A DNA stretch of 64,000 nucleotides from CAZCCV01 sp964497515 (GCA_964497515.1 CAZCCV010000004.1:40406-104405), one strand, 5' to 3'; positions 1 through 8,839 are shown, counted from the first letter of the stretch. Notes: generated by a model from the sequence alone, not told the origin. A program made the numbers and translations.

Positions 1-504
1 AGCAAGCCTCGATCCTTCAAGATCAATCTGAATCCGCCAGCCGGCAGAGCCATCGGGTGGCCAAATTCGCGCAGCCGACACCGTAACCGGTGCGGTAAGC
101 TTCGCTATCAGTACAGAGTTCTCTATTTCGACGCTGATCAGTTTGGAGAGCAGTGTAGCTGTAGATGTGGAATTATCCCACGAATACGCCAGGTTAAGTG
201 CTTTTGCGACTCTATCCAGCCTGACCATTTTCACCTGTTCGCGTTCGGTTACATCGAGCTCAATGGCACCCTCATCGAGCGCAACCGTTACCTTGCGTTC
301 ACCTAACGCATAGTTTGCGCCGAGTATCTTTAGGATACTGGCGGGGGCGTAGACCGTACTGCCTTCGACTACGGCCTTCGGAGAGAGCGCTGCTTCTTTG
401 GTTCCAACTACCACGCGCGCATAACGGGGCGCAGCCTGCAGCACGGAACCCATAGAGAGCAGTGCGATGATGAGGATATATGGTCTTGCTATGTATCGCA
501 TCAT
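1..504 (-). CDS. Secreted copper-amine-oxidase-like / AMIN-domain protein, C-terminus beyond window
   Basis: The reverse strand is open from an ATG at 504 to the window edge (168 codons, no stop). It starts with a signal peptide (MRYIARPYILIIALLSMGSV, then LQAAP). Residues about 28-110 look like the stalk domain named copper amine oxidase N-terminal-like, with the pattern GSTVYAPASILKILGA followed by short strands. Residues about 120-168 (VSAARIWPPDGSAGWRIQID) resemble the start of an AMIN domain. That order is typical of secreted N-acetylmuramoyl-L-alanine amidases, so a cell-wall hydrolase is likely, but the catalytic part is outside the window. An adjacent ATG at 501 is an alternative start, and no strong SD was seen. 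Confidence 0.72.
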   Translation of the reverse strand, partial: MMRYIARPYILIIALLSMGSVLQAAPRYARVVVGTKEAALSPKAVVEGSTVYAPASILKILGANYALGERKVTVALDEGAIELDVTEREQVKMVRLDRVAKALNLAYSWDNSTSTATLLSKLISVEIENSVLIAKLTAPVTVSAARIWPPDGSAGWRIQIDLEGSRLA

Positions 505-696
505 GCGGCATCACCGAGTGTTTGCTATTACTGATTAAGACGCAGCCAATCACCGCGGCTACCCGTAATTCTAACAGGTAATTCCCTCAAACGGAACCCC
601 TGAGGCTGTTTACGTTCTAAAACTCATCAAATAATTTGGATTCGGCCCCGCATCGTTTCTCCATATGCAATTTTCGGAAGATGCATCGCATTTCAT

Positions 697-725
697 TTGA
701 CACTCAATAGCGAGGCTAATATAAT
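697..725 (+). promoter_or_regulatory. Sigma-70 promoter of the hexapeptide-repeat gene
   Basis: Full consensus elements: TTGACA at 697-702, a 17 bp spacer, TATAAT at 720-725. Transcription would begin near 732, two bases before the first in-frame ATG at 734, which argues that translation starts further in at 761. Confidence 0.8.
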
Positions 726-760
726 CTCCCTGAATGACATTGATGCTCGGGGGGACTGGT

Positions 761-1486
761 TTGCTTAGACCGGAAGACTTTTTTGATCTTGATAGTTTCG
801 AGTTTAGCGATGTTTTCGACCACTGCGACTACGTTTGGCAGGCGCTGGTTCGGATAGGCGTTTTTGCACTTGGATACATCACCGAGATAGATGGTGAAAA
901 CACTATCTTCGGCGAAGTCAGACCAGGCGCGCATATAGACGACTGTCACAGCGTTGTTGTAGGTCACGGAACGGTTGTCGAGCCAGGAGCTTACATTCAG
1001 GGGCCGGCCGTTATCGGCGAGAATTGCCAGATCCGTCACGGAGCGTACATCCGTGGTCACGTCATCATCGGAAACGGCTGTATAGTCGGCCACTCCTCAG
1101 AGCTCAAAAACGCCATTATGCTGGATAGCTCGCAGGCTCCTCACTTTGCCTATGTAGGGGACAGCATATTGGGCAGAAAGGCCAATCTTGGCGCTGGCAC
1201 AAGACTTTCTAACGTTCCTGTGCTGAGTGTGAAAGATGAGGCTACAGGCAAAAGGCCGACCATAAAGATCAAAATTGGAGACACCACATACGATACCGGA
1301 TTGCAGAAGTTCGGCGCAATCATCGGTGATGGTGTGCAGACGGGCTGCAACGTGGTAACAAACCCAGGAACCCTTATTGCGCCTGGCACAATGGTTTACC
1401 CGAACGTTTCTGTCAGAAAAGGCTACTACGGCCCGAATCAAATACTGAAGCTCACGCAGAATACCGAGCTCATAGAGCGCTTCTAA
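761..1486 (+). CDS. Left-handed beta-helix (hexapeptide repeat) protein, GlmU C-terminal-like
   Basis: A 241-residue protein made mostly of hexapeptide repeats with the [LIV]-G-x-x-x-x rhythm (VVGHGTVVEPGAYIQGPAVIG, then GENCQIRHGAYIRG). It matches the acyltransferase half of GlmU and the family often annotated as UDP-N-acetylglucosamine diphosphorylase-like LbH protein. The pyrophosphorylase half is absent, so a complete GlmU activity is not supported. An acyl- or acetyltransferase role on a sugar nucleotide is inferred. The TTG at 761 is preferred because GGGGGGA lies 6 bases upstream and the promoter places the transcript start near 732. ATGs at 734 and 743 would be almost leaderless. The N-terminus LRPEDFFDL fits the family. 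Confidence 0.75.
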   Translation: MLRPEDFFDLDSFEFSDVFDHCDYVWQALVRIGVFALGYITEIDGENTIFGEVRPGAHIDDCHSVVVGHGTVVEPGAYIQGPAVIGENCQIRHGAYIRGHVIIGNGCIVGHSSELKNAIMLDSSQAPHFAYVGDSILGRKANLGAGTRLSNVPVLSVKDEATGKRPTIKIKIGDTTYDTGLQKFGAIIGDGVQTGCNVVTNPGTLIAPGTMVYPNVSVRKGYYGPNQILKLTQNTELIERF

Positions 1487-1492
1487 ATTGCA

Positions 1493-1526
1493 GAGTCCTC
1501 TCTAAGCAAACTGCCAGAGAGGACTC
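1493..1526. terminator. Bidirectional hairpin between convergent genes
   Basis: An 11 bp perfect stem (GAGTCCTCTCT at 1493-1503 and its complement at 1516-1526) with a 12-base loop separates two convergent genes. There is no long T-run on either side, so termination may be weak. Confidence 0.6.
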
Positions 1527-1561
1527 AGAAACGCTATTTAAGCGGTTTATCAGTCTGCGTT

Positions 1562-4500
1562 CTACACGCATTCCGCCCGTTCTTTAACCTGCCACATGAA
1601 GTTCGCGATCTTTGCTTCGCGACCCGCATCGATGAACCCATCGAAGTCCAGATTCAGGAACGGTACGTTGTTGTGGTTCTTTCGAAGCTGCTGCGAGAGT
1701 GCAGTGACTATGTTGCCAGGCATACAGTTGAACGGAATGACGGAGACAATTCCCGAAAGCCCCCGCTGCGCGAAGTCTTCGCTCTTGCCCATGCTGCAAA
1801 TCGCTTCGCCACCAAAGGTGTAGTGAACATAATCGGAACCCTTGGAAACAACATCCTCTGGTCCGATGTCCACATAGTCCTTAAGGAATGGCAGTGAACT
1901 GTGGAACAGCGCGTGTTCGTCACGAGTGGCGAGCCTATGATTGATCCATCGTCCTATCATCTCTCCGAGATGCTTCGCCTTGCCAGTGTCCGCCAGTCTT
2001 TCCTTGGCAAGCACCCCCCCCAGATAGTTCGAATAGGCGAAAAACTCGGTTGCGGGAGCGAGCCACACTTCGCCGCCGTAGTCTTCAATCTTCTTTATTA
2101 TATTCTGGTTCGAACCTTCGTGAATCCTTACGAAGAACTCTCCTACCACTCCCACCAGAGGCCGCTTTTCATCGCGTTTGGGAATTGCTTCGAAGTCACG
2201 CTGCGCCAGCGCCATCAAATCCTGCAGTGGCCCAAGGTGGTTTGTGCCGAACGTGGATTTGATCTTTCCAAAACCGTCCTGAGTGCGCCGCCGGTGCTCA
2301 GGCATCATATCGCAAATGCGTTGGACGTACTTTTCATAGAGAGCATCGCTCTCGCCGCTGTTGATCTCGTACGGTCTGGTTCGGTGCAGCATCTTCTGCA
2401 CCAGATCGTGTGCAACGAGGCCATCCCAGGATACCATCGCGAAATGTGTGCCGAGCCCTCCGTGTTCGCTCTTCGAGCCCAGCGTTACCATCTCGACATC
2501 TGTCAGGCCGAGCCTGTCGAGGATTCTGCGCTGGAGCATATAATACATGCCAAACCGACAAGGTCCTTCCGAGTTTCCCTGGAAGAACGCTTCCTTCTTT
2601 GGATCAAAATCCGGTTGGCTTATTCGATGGAGCATATCTTCGGTTGTGACAAGCGCAGGCAGGCAGACATCCTCCGATATCGCCTGTCGCGCCAGGTTCA
2701 TTCCCGGGTCTGGCGAGTGGGGGATTGCTTCTGCGTTTACTCCGTAAGCCCTCATAGCTGCCGCCAGCACCCGCGCAGACTCTGATGCATATGGTATCCA
2801 AAGCCTGCGGCCGTTCAGCCTTATGATCGACTTATCAGATGTGCGAATGACCTCAAACTCTTTTTCATTCGGAGGTTCGATAGCTGTGTCAGCGAACGCT
2901 TCGATTCTGGTGATGACACCCGCATCGGCGGTATGCTCATCAATCTGCATAACGTAACACGGCTGACCAACTTCGTCTTTGAAGAACGGGTTGGCAAAGG
3001 AGTCCGGACCACAGCCGAAGAAAGTTAATACCACTGCTCGCAGTCTGGGGTCTTTTCGTATCAATCTCGCGGCTGCCAGCTTCTTCTGAATCTGTCGCGA
3101 GTAAGCATTCGGCCACGAGTCCGATATATCTTCGCTCGCAAGCGGAATGAAATCCTGCGGGATAGCCAGAATGCCCAAATCCTGAATCTTCTTGCCGATA
3201 TCCATATTCACGGCGTTGTCGTACAGGCTGTAAGGCCGTCCGATTACGACGAACGCGGTATCGTCAGCGCCGAGAGATTCCAGCACTTCGCGGCCTCGTT
3301 CATCTTGCCACTTGCGGAACGATGCGAGAGCTTCCAACCCTACATCGAGCGCCTTTAGAGCCTCTGCTCTGCTCTTTCCGAGTTCATTTGCTACTTCAGT
3401 GAAAACTCGCTGCAAATGTCGCTTGCCGCGCATAAAATGTAGCCTTGGAGTCAGGTATTTGATACCTCTCTCCTTGATCCCTGTGCAGTTTCCGATAACT
3501 TCGGGAGCAGCCTGAAGATAAGGGCAAGTCTGCGCTTGGTTCAGATTCGGGTTGTACTGTTCTGCGCTTATGACTCCAGGAGCAAAGATTGTATCCACGC
3601 CTTCTTCTATCAAGTCGGCGTAGTGTCCGTGCGCCACTTTGTATGGGAAGCAGGGTTCACCGAGTGAATTTGCGAGGCCGAGCTCGACAATGCGCTTGTT
3701 CGTCTGCTCAGACGGAACTACTTCAAAGCCCAGTTCAGTCAGGAATGCGTTATACAGCGGGAAGTATTCGGCGAACATCAGCCCACGAGGGATCCCTATT
3801 TGCGGTGCACCCGCAGGAGCCTTCCCCTTGTAGCAATCGAAAAGCATCTGTTCCCGTTCTTCGAACAGATCCGGCAGGTTCTCACCGAGCCGCTTCTTGT
3901 GTATGGCGCTGTACTTCTCGCAACGGTCATTGTAGAAGTACTTCGGGCCGCCTTCCACTTGAAAAGTATTGACATCACACGCGTTTGCACAGGCTTTGCA
4001 CTCGAATGAGCCTATAGTGTAACTTCCCTCGGCTACCTTCTCGAACCCGATGAATCTCGATTCTTTCGGGTGGTGTCGATATGCAATTCGCGCTGCGCCG
4101 ATGGCGCCTGTCAGGTGCGGATAGGGCGGAACAACGATCTTTCGCCCGAGCTCCGTTTCATATGCAGCAACCATACCCTTGTTGAACGCAACTGCACCCT
4201 GAAACACGATTTTCTTTCCGATGTCTCGGTTTGCCACGTTCTTGTGCAGGTAGTTCTTTACGGAAGCCAGACAGACAGCAGCGCAGAGGTCTTCTATCGG
4301 CACTCCGGCCTGTTGGAAATAGACCATTGCCGACTCTGTGAACACTGTGCAGTTCCAGTCGAGTTCAGGAGGACGCTTCCCCTGAAGTGCATACCCTCCA
4401 AAATCCTCAATCGGGATACCGAGTCGAGCAGCCTGCTTTTCAAGGAACGCTCCGCAGCCCGCCGCGCATGCCTTGTTCATTTCAAAATCGATAATGACCT

Positions 4501-5815
4501 CTCCGTCCATCCGTATGAACTTCGAGTCCTGCCCACCAATCTCGAAGATGCCATCGACATCATCAAAGAACGCAACGGCGCCGTTTGCCTGAGCGGTAAT
4601 TTCGTTTTTAATCAGATCCGCCCCTATGTAGTCTCCAGTCAGATACCTGCCCGAACCGGTTGTCGCAGCAAATATCTGACCTATCTTCAGTCCTTTCTCC
4701 TCTACTTGAGAGTGGATCCTGGCTATTGTATCGCGCACTGCCGCTAGCGGATCCCCATCGGTTCTTCTGTAGTGATATGCCAGGACGTGCAGTTTGCCAT
4801 CGATTTCAGTGACCAGGGCTGCTTTGGTCGAGACGGAGCCTATGTCAACACCGAGCGCAGCGACTGCAATCTCTGTTGGAATGACTTCTTCAGAAGGAGG
4901 CGACATAATTTCTGAAAGCTCGAGTTTAATCGGATTTGCGCTGTCGTACTCGATCGGCTTGTTCATCTTGTCTTCAAGCCTTGAGATCGATTCAGGAATA
5001 TCAATGGTAGCGCCTGCTCGAATTGCAGCGCCGATCGCGCCGAGCGTTCTGTTATGCTTCGGCACGAACAGAGAGCCGTTCAGCCCTAATTCCTCAGCCA
5101 GATACTTTGCGGCCGCAGGGTTTTCAGATACACCGCCAATAAACGCAACTTTCTCTTTAAACTGCTTGCCCCGAGCAAAAGTGGAGTGATAGTTGCGACA
5201 TATTGCCTGATGGATTCCTGCCGCAATACGCTCTTTTGGAGTGCCTTTCTGATACAGGTGAACGATATCCGATTCAGTAAACACACTGCAGCGCCCAGAT
5301 AGTGCTGCAGGGTTTTCTGTATTTAATGCGGTATCGGCGAATTCACCTATGGAACAGAAGTTGAGCCTGGTGGTCATGTGGTCAAGGAAAGAACCACTGC
5401 CAGCGGCACACTTGTTTCCGAGGTTAGAATCAGCCATCAAGAGGCGGCCGGTTACTTCGTCTTTCTCGAAGAGCAGATACTTCTGGCCTTCCCGACCCAT
5501 TTCTACGACTGTCCGAACCTCGGGGTAAAGGCGGCTGATCGATGCTGCGAGCGCATTCGGCTCATCGATCCTGTCGGCTTCCAATAGTTCCGACACCGCT
5601 GGTGCGCCTGCGCCAGTTATGCCGAGAACTGTAGCTTCGCCCTCTTCTATAGCTTCTTCTGCTATTTTCAGGGCTTCTTCCAACGCTTCTTTAGCGCGTC
5701 TGAGAGGTTGTCCTTGAATCTGAAGTATGGGTAGCTCTTCTATTGAGCCACCGTCGCGGATAATGACGGTCTTGACAGTGTCAGAGCCGATGTCCATCCC
5801 AATACGCAAAGCCAC
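1562..5815 (-). CDS. 2-hydroxyacyl-CoA dehydratase activase family protein (BadF/BadG/HgdC type), 1417 aa
   Basis: Two ASKHA ATPase domains stand in tandem (residues about 1-270 beginning IGMDIGSDTVKTVII, and about 320-590 beginning ALGVDIGSVSTKAALV). Each carries the cysteine motif of the [4Fe-4S] bridging loop (NKCAAGSGSF and NKACAAGCGAF). A cysteine-rich stretch (CKACANACDVN) follows, then a DUF2229 region and an HgdB-like dehydratase-component region. Proteins of this length are known as acyl-CoA dehydratase activase-related or CoA activase proteins. The small activases use ATP to push an electron into 2-hydroxyacyl-CoA dehydratases or benzoyl-CoA reductases. No dehydratase subunits are adjacent, so the partner is unknown. 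Start is GTG at 5815 with AGGAGG 8 bases upstream, and the promoter is at 5895-5923. It suggests an oxygen-sensitive metabolism. Confidence 0.85.
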   Translation of the reverse strand: MALRIGMDIGSDTVKTVIIRDGGSIEELPILQIQGQPLRRAKEALEEALKIAEEAIEEGEATVLGITGAGAPAVSELLEADRIDEPNALAASISRLYPEVRTVVEMGREGQKYLLFEKDEVTGRLLMADSNLGNKCAAGSGSFLDHMTTRLNFCSIGEFADTALNTENPAALSGRCSVFTESDIVHLYQKGTPKERIAAGIHQAICRNYHSTFARGKQFKEKVAFIGGVSENPAAAKYLAEELGLNGSLFVPKHNRTLGAIGAAIRAGATIDIPESISRLEDKMNKPIEYDSANPIKLELSEIMSPPSEEVIPTEIAVAALGVDIGSVSTKAALVTEIDGKLHVLAYHYRRTDGDPLAAVRDTIARIHSQVEEKGLKIGQIFAATTGSGRYLTGDYIGADLIKNEITAQANGAVAFFDDVDGIFEIGGQDSKFIRMDGEVIIDFEMNKACAAGCGAFLEKQAARLGIPIEDFGGYALQGKRPPELDWNCTVFTESAMVYFQQAGVPIEDLCAAVCLASVKNYLHKNVANRDIGKKIVFQGAVAFNKGMVAAYETELGRKIVVPPYPHLTGAIGAARIAYRHHPKESRFIGFEKVAEGSYTIGSFECKACANACDVNTFQVEGGPKYFYNDRCEKYSAIHKKRLGENLPDLFEEREQMLFDCYKGKAPAGAPQIGIPRGLMFAEYFPLYNAFLTELGFEVVPSEQTNKRIVELGLANSLGEPCFPYKVAHGHYADLIEEGVDTIFAPGVISAEQYNPNLNQAQTCPYLQAAPEVIGNCTGIKERGIKYLTPRLHFMRGKRHLQRVFTEVANELGKSRAEALKALDVGLEALASFRKWQDERGREVLESLGADDTAFVVIGRPYSLYDNAVNMDIGKKIQDLGILAIPQDFIPLASEDISDSWPNAYSRQIQKKLAAARLIRKDPRLRAVVLTFFGCGPDSFANPFFKDEVGQPCYVMQIDEHTADAGVITRIEAFADTAIEPPNEKEFEVIRTSDKSIIRLNGRRLWIPYASESARVLAAAMRAYGVNAEAIPHSPDPGMNLARQAISEDVCLPALVTTEDMLHRISQPDFDPKKEAFFQGNSEGPCRFGMYYMLQRRILDRLGLTDVEMVTLGSKSEHGGLGTHFAMVSWDGLVAHDLVQKMLHRTRPYEINSGESDALYEKYVQRICDMMPEHRRRTQDGFGKIKSTFGTNHLGPLQDLMALAQRDFEAIPKRDEKRPLVGVVGEFFVRIHEGSNQNIIKKIEDYGGEVWLAPATEFFAYSNYLGGVLAKERLADTGKAKHLGEMIGRWINHRLATRDEHALFHSSLPFLKDYVDIGPEDVVSKGSDYVHYTFGGEAICSMGKSEDFAQRGLSGIVSVIPFNCMPGNIVTALSQQLRKNHNNVPFLNLDFDGFIDAGREAKIANFMWQVKERAECV

Positions 5816-5894
5816 GTCAAATGCCTCCTGTCTCAGTCCTCATCGGCCGCGAAGAACCGATGCAGCCAGTCGGCTGCCAGCCAGTTTGCAACAT

Positions 5895-5923
5895 AGTATA
5901 CTCGGCTTGTATTTACCAGTCAA
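5895..5923 (-). promoter_or_regulatory. Sigma-70 promoter of the activase gene
   Basis: On the reverse strand TTGACT (5923-5918), a 17 bp spacer and TATACT (5900-5895). The predicted start near 5888 leaves a leader of about 70 bases before the GTG. Confidence 0.7.
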
Positions 5924-6080
5924 GCTCAACAATGACAGCAATGCGCCAAGTAATTGTCTAAATGTGAGCAATAAGCGTCATAGTTGCCGTCGTACAGACG
6001 CGTATTTTACGTGAAACTCGCCCCATGTGGATAAGATAGTATATAGTAGTGGCGTTTTCTTGCTTAACTAATCCGAATTA

Positions 6081-6109
6081 TTGACACATCTCTGCCAATA
6101 TGGTAGACT
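6081..6109 (+). promoter_or_regulatory. Sigma-70 promoter of the histidine kinase gene
   Basis: TTGACA at 6081-6086, a 17 bp spacer and TAGACT at 6104-6109. The TTG at 6081, the first in-frame start of the kinase frame, is therefore part of the -35 box and not a start codon. Confidence 0.75.
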
Positions 6110-6146
6110 ATACCTTGCTTGTACTATTGGCTGTGAGTTCGCCGCA

Positions 6147-7427
6147 ATGATTAACGAAAAGCATCATAGATCTGATGAAATGACTGGCGCAGTGACTAAT
6201 CCTGACCCTGATGTCATCGAGCTCTCGATGCTCTTTGACCCTGCCAGGATTCTTAGTGTAGCCAGACAAGTCGCTCAATCTACCGGCTTGCCGGTTACTG
6301 TTCTCCGGCTTGGCGAAGGGGCTCCTGTGCCTGTTGTCTCGGATGTGCCGATGCTGTTTCTCTCGAACGAATCCGATCAGTCAGAATCCACAGTTTTGGA
6401 AGATCATTGGAGCGCTGCCACTGCCGTTGCGGCAGGCAACTGTCAGTATCTGTCAGCAGATGCGCCTCGCGTCTTTGTTTTCAGCGTTTCCTTCGAAAGC
6501 CGTATTTACCCAAGGTTTGCGCTTGTGATTAGCAAACCGTGGATCGGAATGCCTCCAAAGGTATACGATTTGGCTGTAGGTATGCTTCGCGAGGTTTCTG
6601 CTTGTATATCAACTGAAATCAGCAATGCGTACTCAGCTATTGTCGCCGATAGAAAAGCTTGCGATCTCAAGTACGAACTGGATCACAGAACCCATATGGA
6701 TGAGGTTCAGAAACGGAAGGATTGCGAATCGGCCCGAGAGAAGAACCAGTTCTTTGCTGATCTTTCACACGATCTTCGCGCACCGCTTACCTCAGTTATT
6801 GGGTTTACAGAAATGCTGCTCGAAGATGAGGATGATCCGGTGACTGTTGGTCAGCGGCATAAGCTGAAGCGTGTGAAAGAGAACGCTGAAAGGCTGATTA
6901 CTCTTCTAAACAATATTATGGATATTACCAAGCTTGATGCCAATCGTATGCAGGTGCATATCTCTCCAGTAAATCTGCCAAAGCTCATATCGCAGGTGTT
7001 GGATACTATGGTTCCTCTTACACGTGAGAAGGATTTGGTTATCAGTGCCGACGTCGACGAGAACATACCATCTCTCTGGACAGACGAACAGAAGCTGAGC
7101 AGAATCCTGGTTAACTTGGTATCGAACGCCATACAGTATACTTCCAAAGGTAGTGTGAAAATCAGGGCGGCGCGAAACAACGGCCGCGTGAAGATTGCCG
7201 TAACAGATACCGGCGCTGGCATCAGACAGGCTGATCTGAATAGAATCTTCGACGAGTTTACACAGGCCGGCAGACGCCCCGGTCGCACGGGTGGAACCGG
7301 ACTTGGACTCGCCATTACCAAACGGCTGGTCGATCTGCTCGATGGTGAAGTCTCTGTCAGCAGCCAACTCGGAATTGGTTCGGAGTTCGCTGTGGATTTG
7401 CCCATCACACCGTCGGGAAAGTCGTAG
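6147..7427 (+). CDS. Soluble sensor histidine kinase
   Basis: A two-component sensor kinase of 426 residues with no membrane segment. The N-terminal 140 residues form a putative sensory domain without a recognised family, followed by a short charged helix. The phosphoacceptor is His208 in FFADLSHDLRAP (HisKA). The HATPase_c domain shows the N-box LVNLVSNAIQYT, the G1 box DTGAGI and the G2 box GGTGLGLAI, so it looks catalytically complete. No response regulator is adjacent, so it is an orphan here. ATG 6147 is chosen because the upstream TTG at 6081 lies in the promoter. ATG 6180 is a possible alternative, and neither has a strong SD. The signal sensed is unknown and is probably cytoplasmic. 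Confidence 0.88.
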   Translation: MINEKHHRSDEMTGAVTNPDPDVIELSMLFDPARILSVARQVAQSTGLPVTVLRLGEGAPVPVVSDVPMLFLSNESDQSESTVLEDHWSAATAVAAGNCQYLSADAPRVFVFSVSFESRIYPRFALVISKPWIGMPPKVYDLAVGMLREVSACISTEISNAYSAIVADRKACDLKYELDHRTHMDEVQKRKDCESAREKNQFFADLSHDLRAPLTSVIGFTEMLLEDEDDPVTVGQRHKLKRVKENAERLITLLNNIMDITKLDANRMQVHISPVNLPKLISQVLDTMVPLTREKDLVISADVDENIPSLWTDEQKLSRILVNLVSNAIQYTSKGSVKIRAARNNGRVKIAVTDTGAGIRQADLNRIFDEFTQAGRRPGRTGGTGLGLAITKRLVDLLDGEVSVSSQLGIGSEFAVDLPITPSGKS

Positions 7428-7455
7428 AAAAAGACCCTGCATCTAATGGCGGCAG

Positions 7456-7485
7456 TTGATATATCTGGTGACTGCGTGCTACAAT
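7456..7485 (+). promoter_or_regulatory. Sigma-70 promoter
   Basis: TTGATA (7456-7461), an 18 bp spacer and TACAAT (7480-7485), just upstream of the unknown gene at 7524. Confidence 0.6.
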
Positions 7486-7523
7486 TCTGGCGTTGAGGCC
7501 GAATTCTTCTGGAGTCACATTTT

Positions 7524-8156
7524 ATGAATCCCGAACTACTTACTCTACGCCGAATGACTACCGGGGTGCTTTTTCCCCCGGCTGGGCTGAATCCTGTGCA
7601 GGTTAACCGCATCTACGCTACAATCACCGAGCGTTATCCGTATCAACACCTGCAGCACCTTCCCGATGGCGCACGGATGGCCAATCCCGACGGAGATTTT
7701 TTCATTCAGCAGAGTCGTATTCAGATGAACGAGAGAGTAGTTCATTTTCAGTCTGCCAGAGAGAAATGCGTCGATCTGTTCAATATAGTGCAGAGTCAGG
7801 TTCAGATTCCACAGTTCGTCACTTTTGGCGTGAAACTCACTGCCTTTTTGCCGCTTGGCGAAGCGCCGATGGCAGCGCAATTTCTGGAGCAGCAAATGTT
7901 GCCCGTTCTATCAGAGCATATGGAACTGCTTGGTAAAGGTCGTCAGGGAGTAGGTGTGAGGATAGTATTGCATCAGGATGGCGTCCACGAGCTCAAAATC
8001 GAACCTTTCTTCGAAGATCCATCTCAACTATACATAGAACTCGATGTTCAACATCCGGGGCCGTTTAACGACCTGTTTATGGTTGAACCGAGCATCGATG
8101 CTGCATACGATTATCTGTTCGGTGAGGTGAAGGACTTCATCGTAGCTTTCGCCTGA
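7524..8156 (+). CDS. Conserved-looking protein of unknown function, 210 aa
   Basis: I do not recognise this family. It has its own promoter and an ATG preceded by GGAG 11 bases upstream, and it reads as a real gene by composition. It has no signal peptide, membrane segment or cysteine cluster. The order RYPYQHLQHLPDG, a beta-rich middle (VVHFQSAREKCVDLFNIV) and an acidic end (IEPFFEDPSQLYIELDVQ) is loosely like TIGR04255-type sporadically distributed proteins, but that likeness is too weak to name it. It follows the orphan histidine kinase on the same strand, 96 bp downstream, so a functional link is possible but unproven. Confidence 0.6.
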   Translation: MNPELLTLRRMTTGVLFPPAGLNPVQVNRIYATITERYPYQHLQHLPDGARMANPDGDFFIQQSRIQMNERVVHFQSAREKCVDLFNIVQSQVQIPQFVTFGVKLTAFLPLGEAPMAAQFLEQQMLPVLSEHMELLGKGRQGVGVRIVLHQDGVHELKIEPFFEDPSQLYIELDVQHPGPFNDLFMVEPSIDAAYDYLFGEVKDFIVAFA

Positions 8157-8169
8157 AAGCAGATTATTT

Positions 8170-8451
8170 CTAGTCGTCGCTTGCTTCGGAGTCAGTCTCC
8201 AGCACGGAGACCTGAGCTGGAACGCACACCTGCCCAACTGTCTTGACTATCCGCCTGCCTCGCCTGGTTCTTCCAATACCTATAAGTGCTATCAGCGCAG
8301 AGACTGCCGCGAGCAGAGCTACCGCATACTGATGCACTACAAGTCCCCACACAAGAGCTAACAGATTGATCAGCCACAACCAGCGAAATGTCCAGATGTC
8401 GAATTCCAGCTCATCCTTAAGGAGTTCAATCTCTGTCCTGCATTGATCCAT
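8170..8451 (-). CDS. Small two-helix membrane protein
   Basis: A 93-residue protein with an acidic N-terminal helix (TEIELLKDELEFD), two probable membrane helices (about residues 25-42 and 45-63, LLALVWGLVV and AVALLAAVSALIALIGIG), then a basic stretch (RTRRGRRIVK) and an acidic tail. No family recognised. The start is taken as ATG 8451 because GGAG stands about 8 bases upstream. A TTG at 8481 would add ten residues. It lies downstream of the CsoR-like repressor on the same strand (54 bp gap from this start), so it is probably part of the regulon, perhaps a membrane accessory of the response. Confidence 0.6.
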   Translation of the reverse strand: MDQCRTEIELLKDELEFDIWTFRWLWLINLLALVWGLVVHQYAVALLAAVSALIALIGIGRTRRGRRIVKTVGQVCVPAQVSVLETDSEASDD

Positions 8452-8504
8452 AACGCTTCTCCGCCAGAGTTTTCCAAACAAGAGAACGCTTGCCGTTCAG
8501 AGGA

Positions 8505-8771
8505 TTAGGCAAGGGTGAGAAATAGCTTCATTGCTTCTTCCAACGCCTTTTCACCGTCCACTCCGTTCTGTTGCTTCTGCTCGATACACTCCTGCATTCG
8601 ATGGGTCAGGATGAGAAAACCGACTCTATCGAGCGCCTTTCTTGTGGCAGCGAGTTGAATAACAATATCCGAGCAGTCTTTCTGCTCCTCAACGAGTCTT
8701 TGCAGCCCTCGCACTTGACCCTCTATTCTCTTTAGTCGATTGATGATGTCTGATTTGGCTTCCATTGCCAT
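8505..8771 (-). CDS. CsoR/CstR/RcnR family (DUF156) transcriptional repressor
   Basis: An 88-residue all-helical repressor of the metal- or persulfide-sensing DUF156 family (NRLKRIEGQVRGLQRLVEEQ, LAATRKALDRVGFLILTH). The two cysteines, C33 and C62, have the 29-residue spacing seen in CsoR (36/65) and CstR (31/60). The copper ligand of CsoR is a histidine four residues before the second cysteine. Here that position is Arg58, and a histidine sits one place earlier (His57). Copper sensing is therefore not assured, and a CstR-like persulfide sensor is an alternative. Start ATG 8771 has GGAGGG close upstream. The operator at 8783-8798 lies just after its own promoter, so it is autoregulated. No copper ATPase, rhodanese or persulfide dioxygenase gene is adjacent. 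Confidence 0.85.
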   Translation of the reverse strand: MAMEAKSDIINRLKRIEGQVRGLQRLVEEQKDCSDIVIQLAATRKALDRVGFLILTHRMQECIEQKQQNGVDGEKALEEAMKLFLTLA

Positions 8772-8782
8772 TCTGCCCTCCG

Positions 8783-8798
8783 ATACCCTCGGGGGTAT
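8783..8798. promoter_or_regulatory. CsoR-type operator
   Basis: ATACCC-TCGG-GGGTAT, a perfect 6-4-6 inverted repeat with the C/G tracts typical of CsoR/CstR operators. It covers about +6 to +21 of the repressor transcript. Confidence 0.75.
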
Positions 8799-8810
8799 TT
8801 GTCGCTCTTC

Positions 8811-8839
8811 ATATTATTCCACCAGACGAGCAGTGTCAA
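8811..8839 (-). promoter_or_regulatory. Sigma-70 promoter of the CsoR-like gene
   Basis: Reverse strand TTGACA (8839-8834), 17 bp spacer, TAATAT (8816-8811). Transcription would begin near 8804, directly before the operator. Confidence 0.75.

Larger units (their letters stand above)
5816..6146. other. Divergent intergenic region, 331 bp
   Basis: Holds two divergent sigma-70 promoters, one for the activase (reverse) and one for the histidine kinase (forward). I saw no gene, RNA or repeat in it. Confidence 0.6.

Noticed and set aside
1901..2785. A 294-codon forward open frame inside the activase gene
   Set aside because: Antisense to conserved HgdB-like sequence; no start signals.
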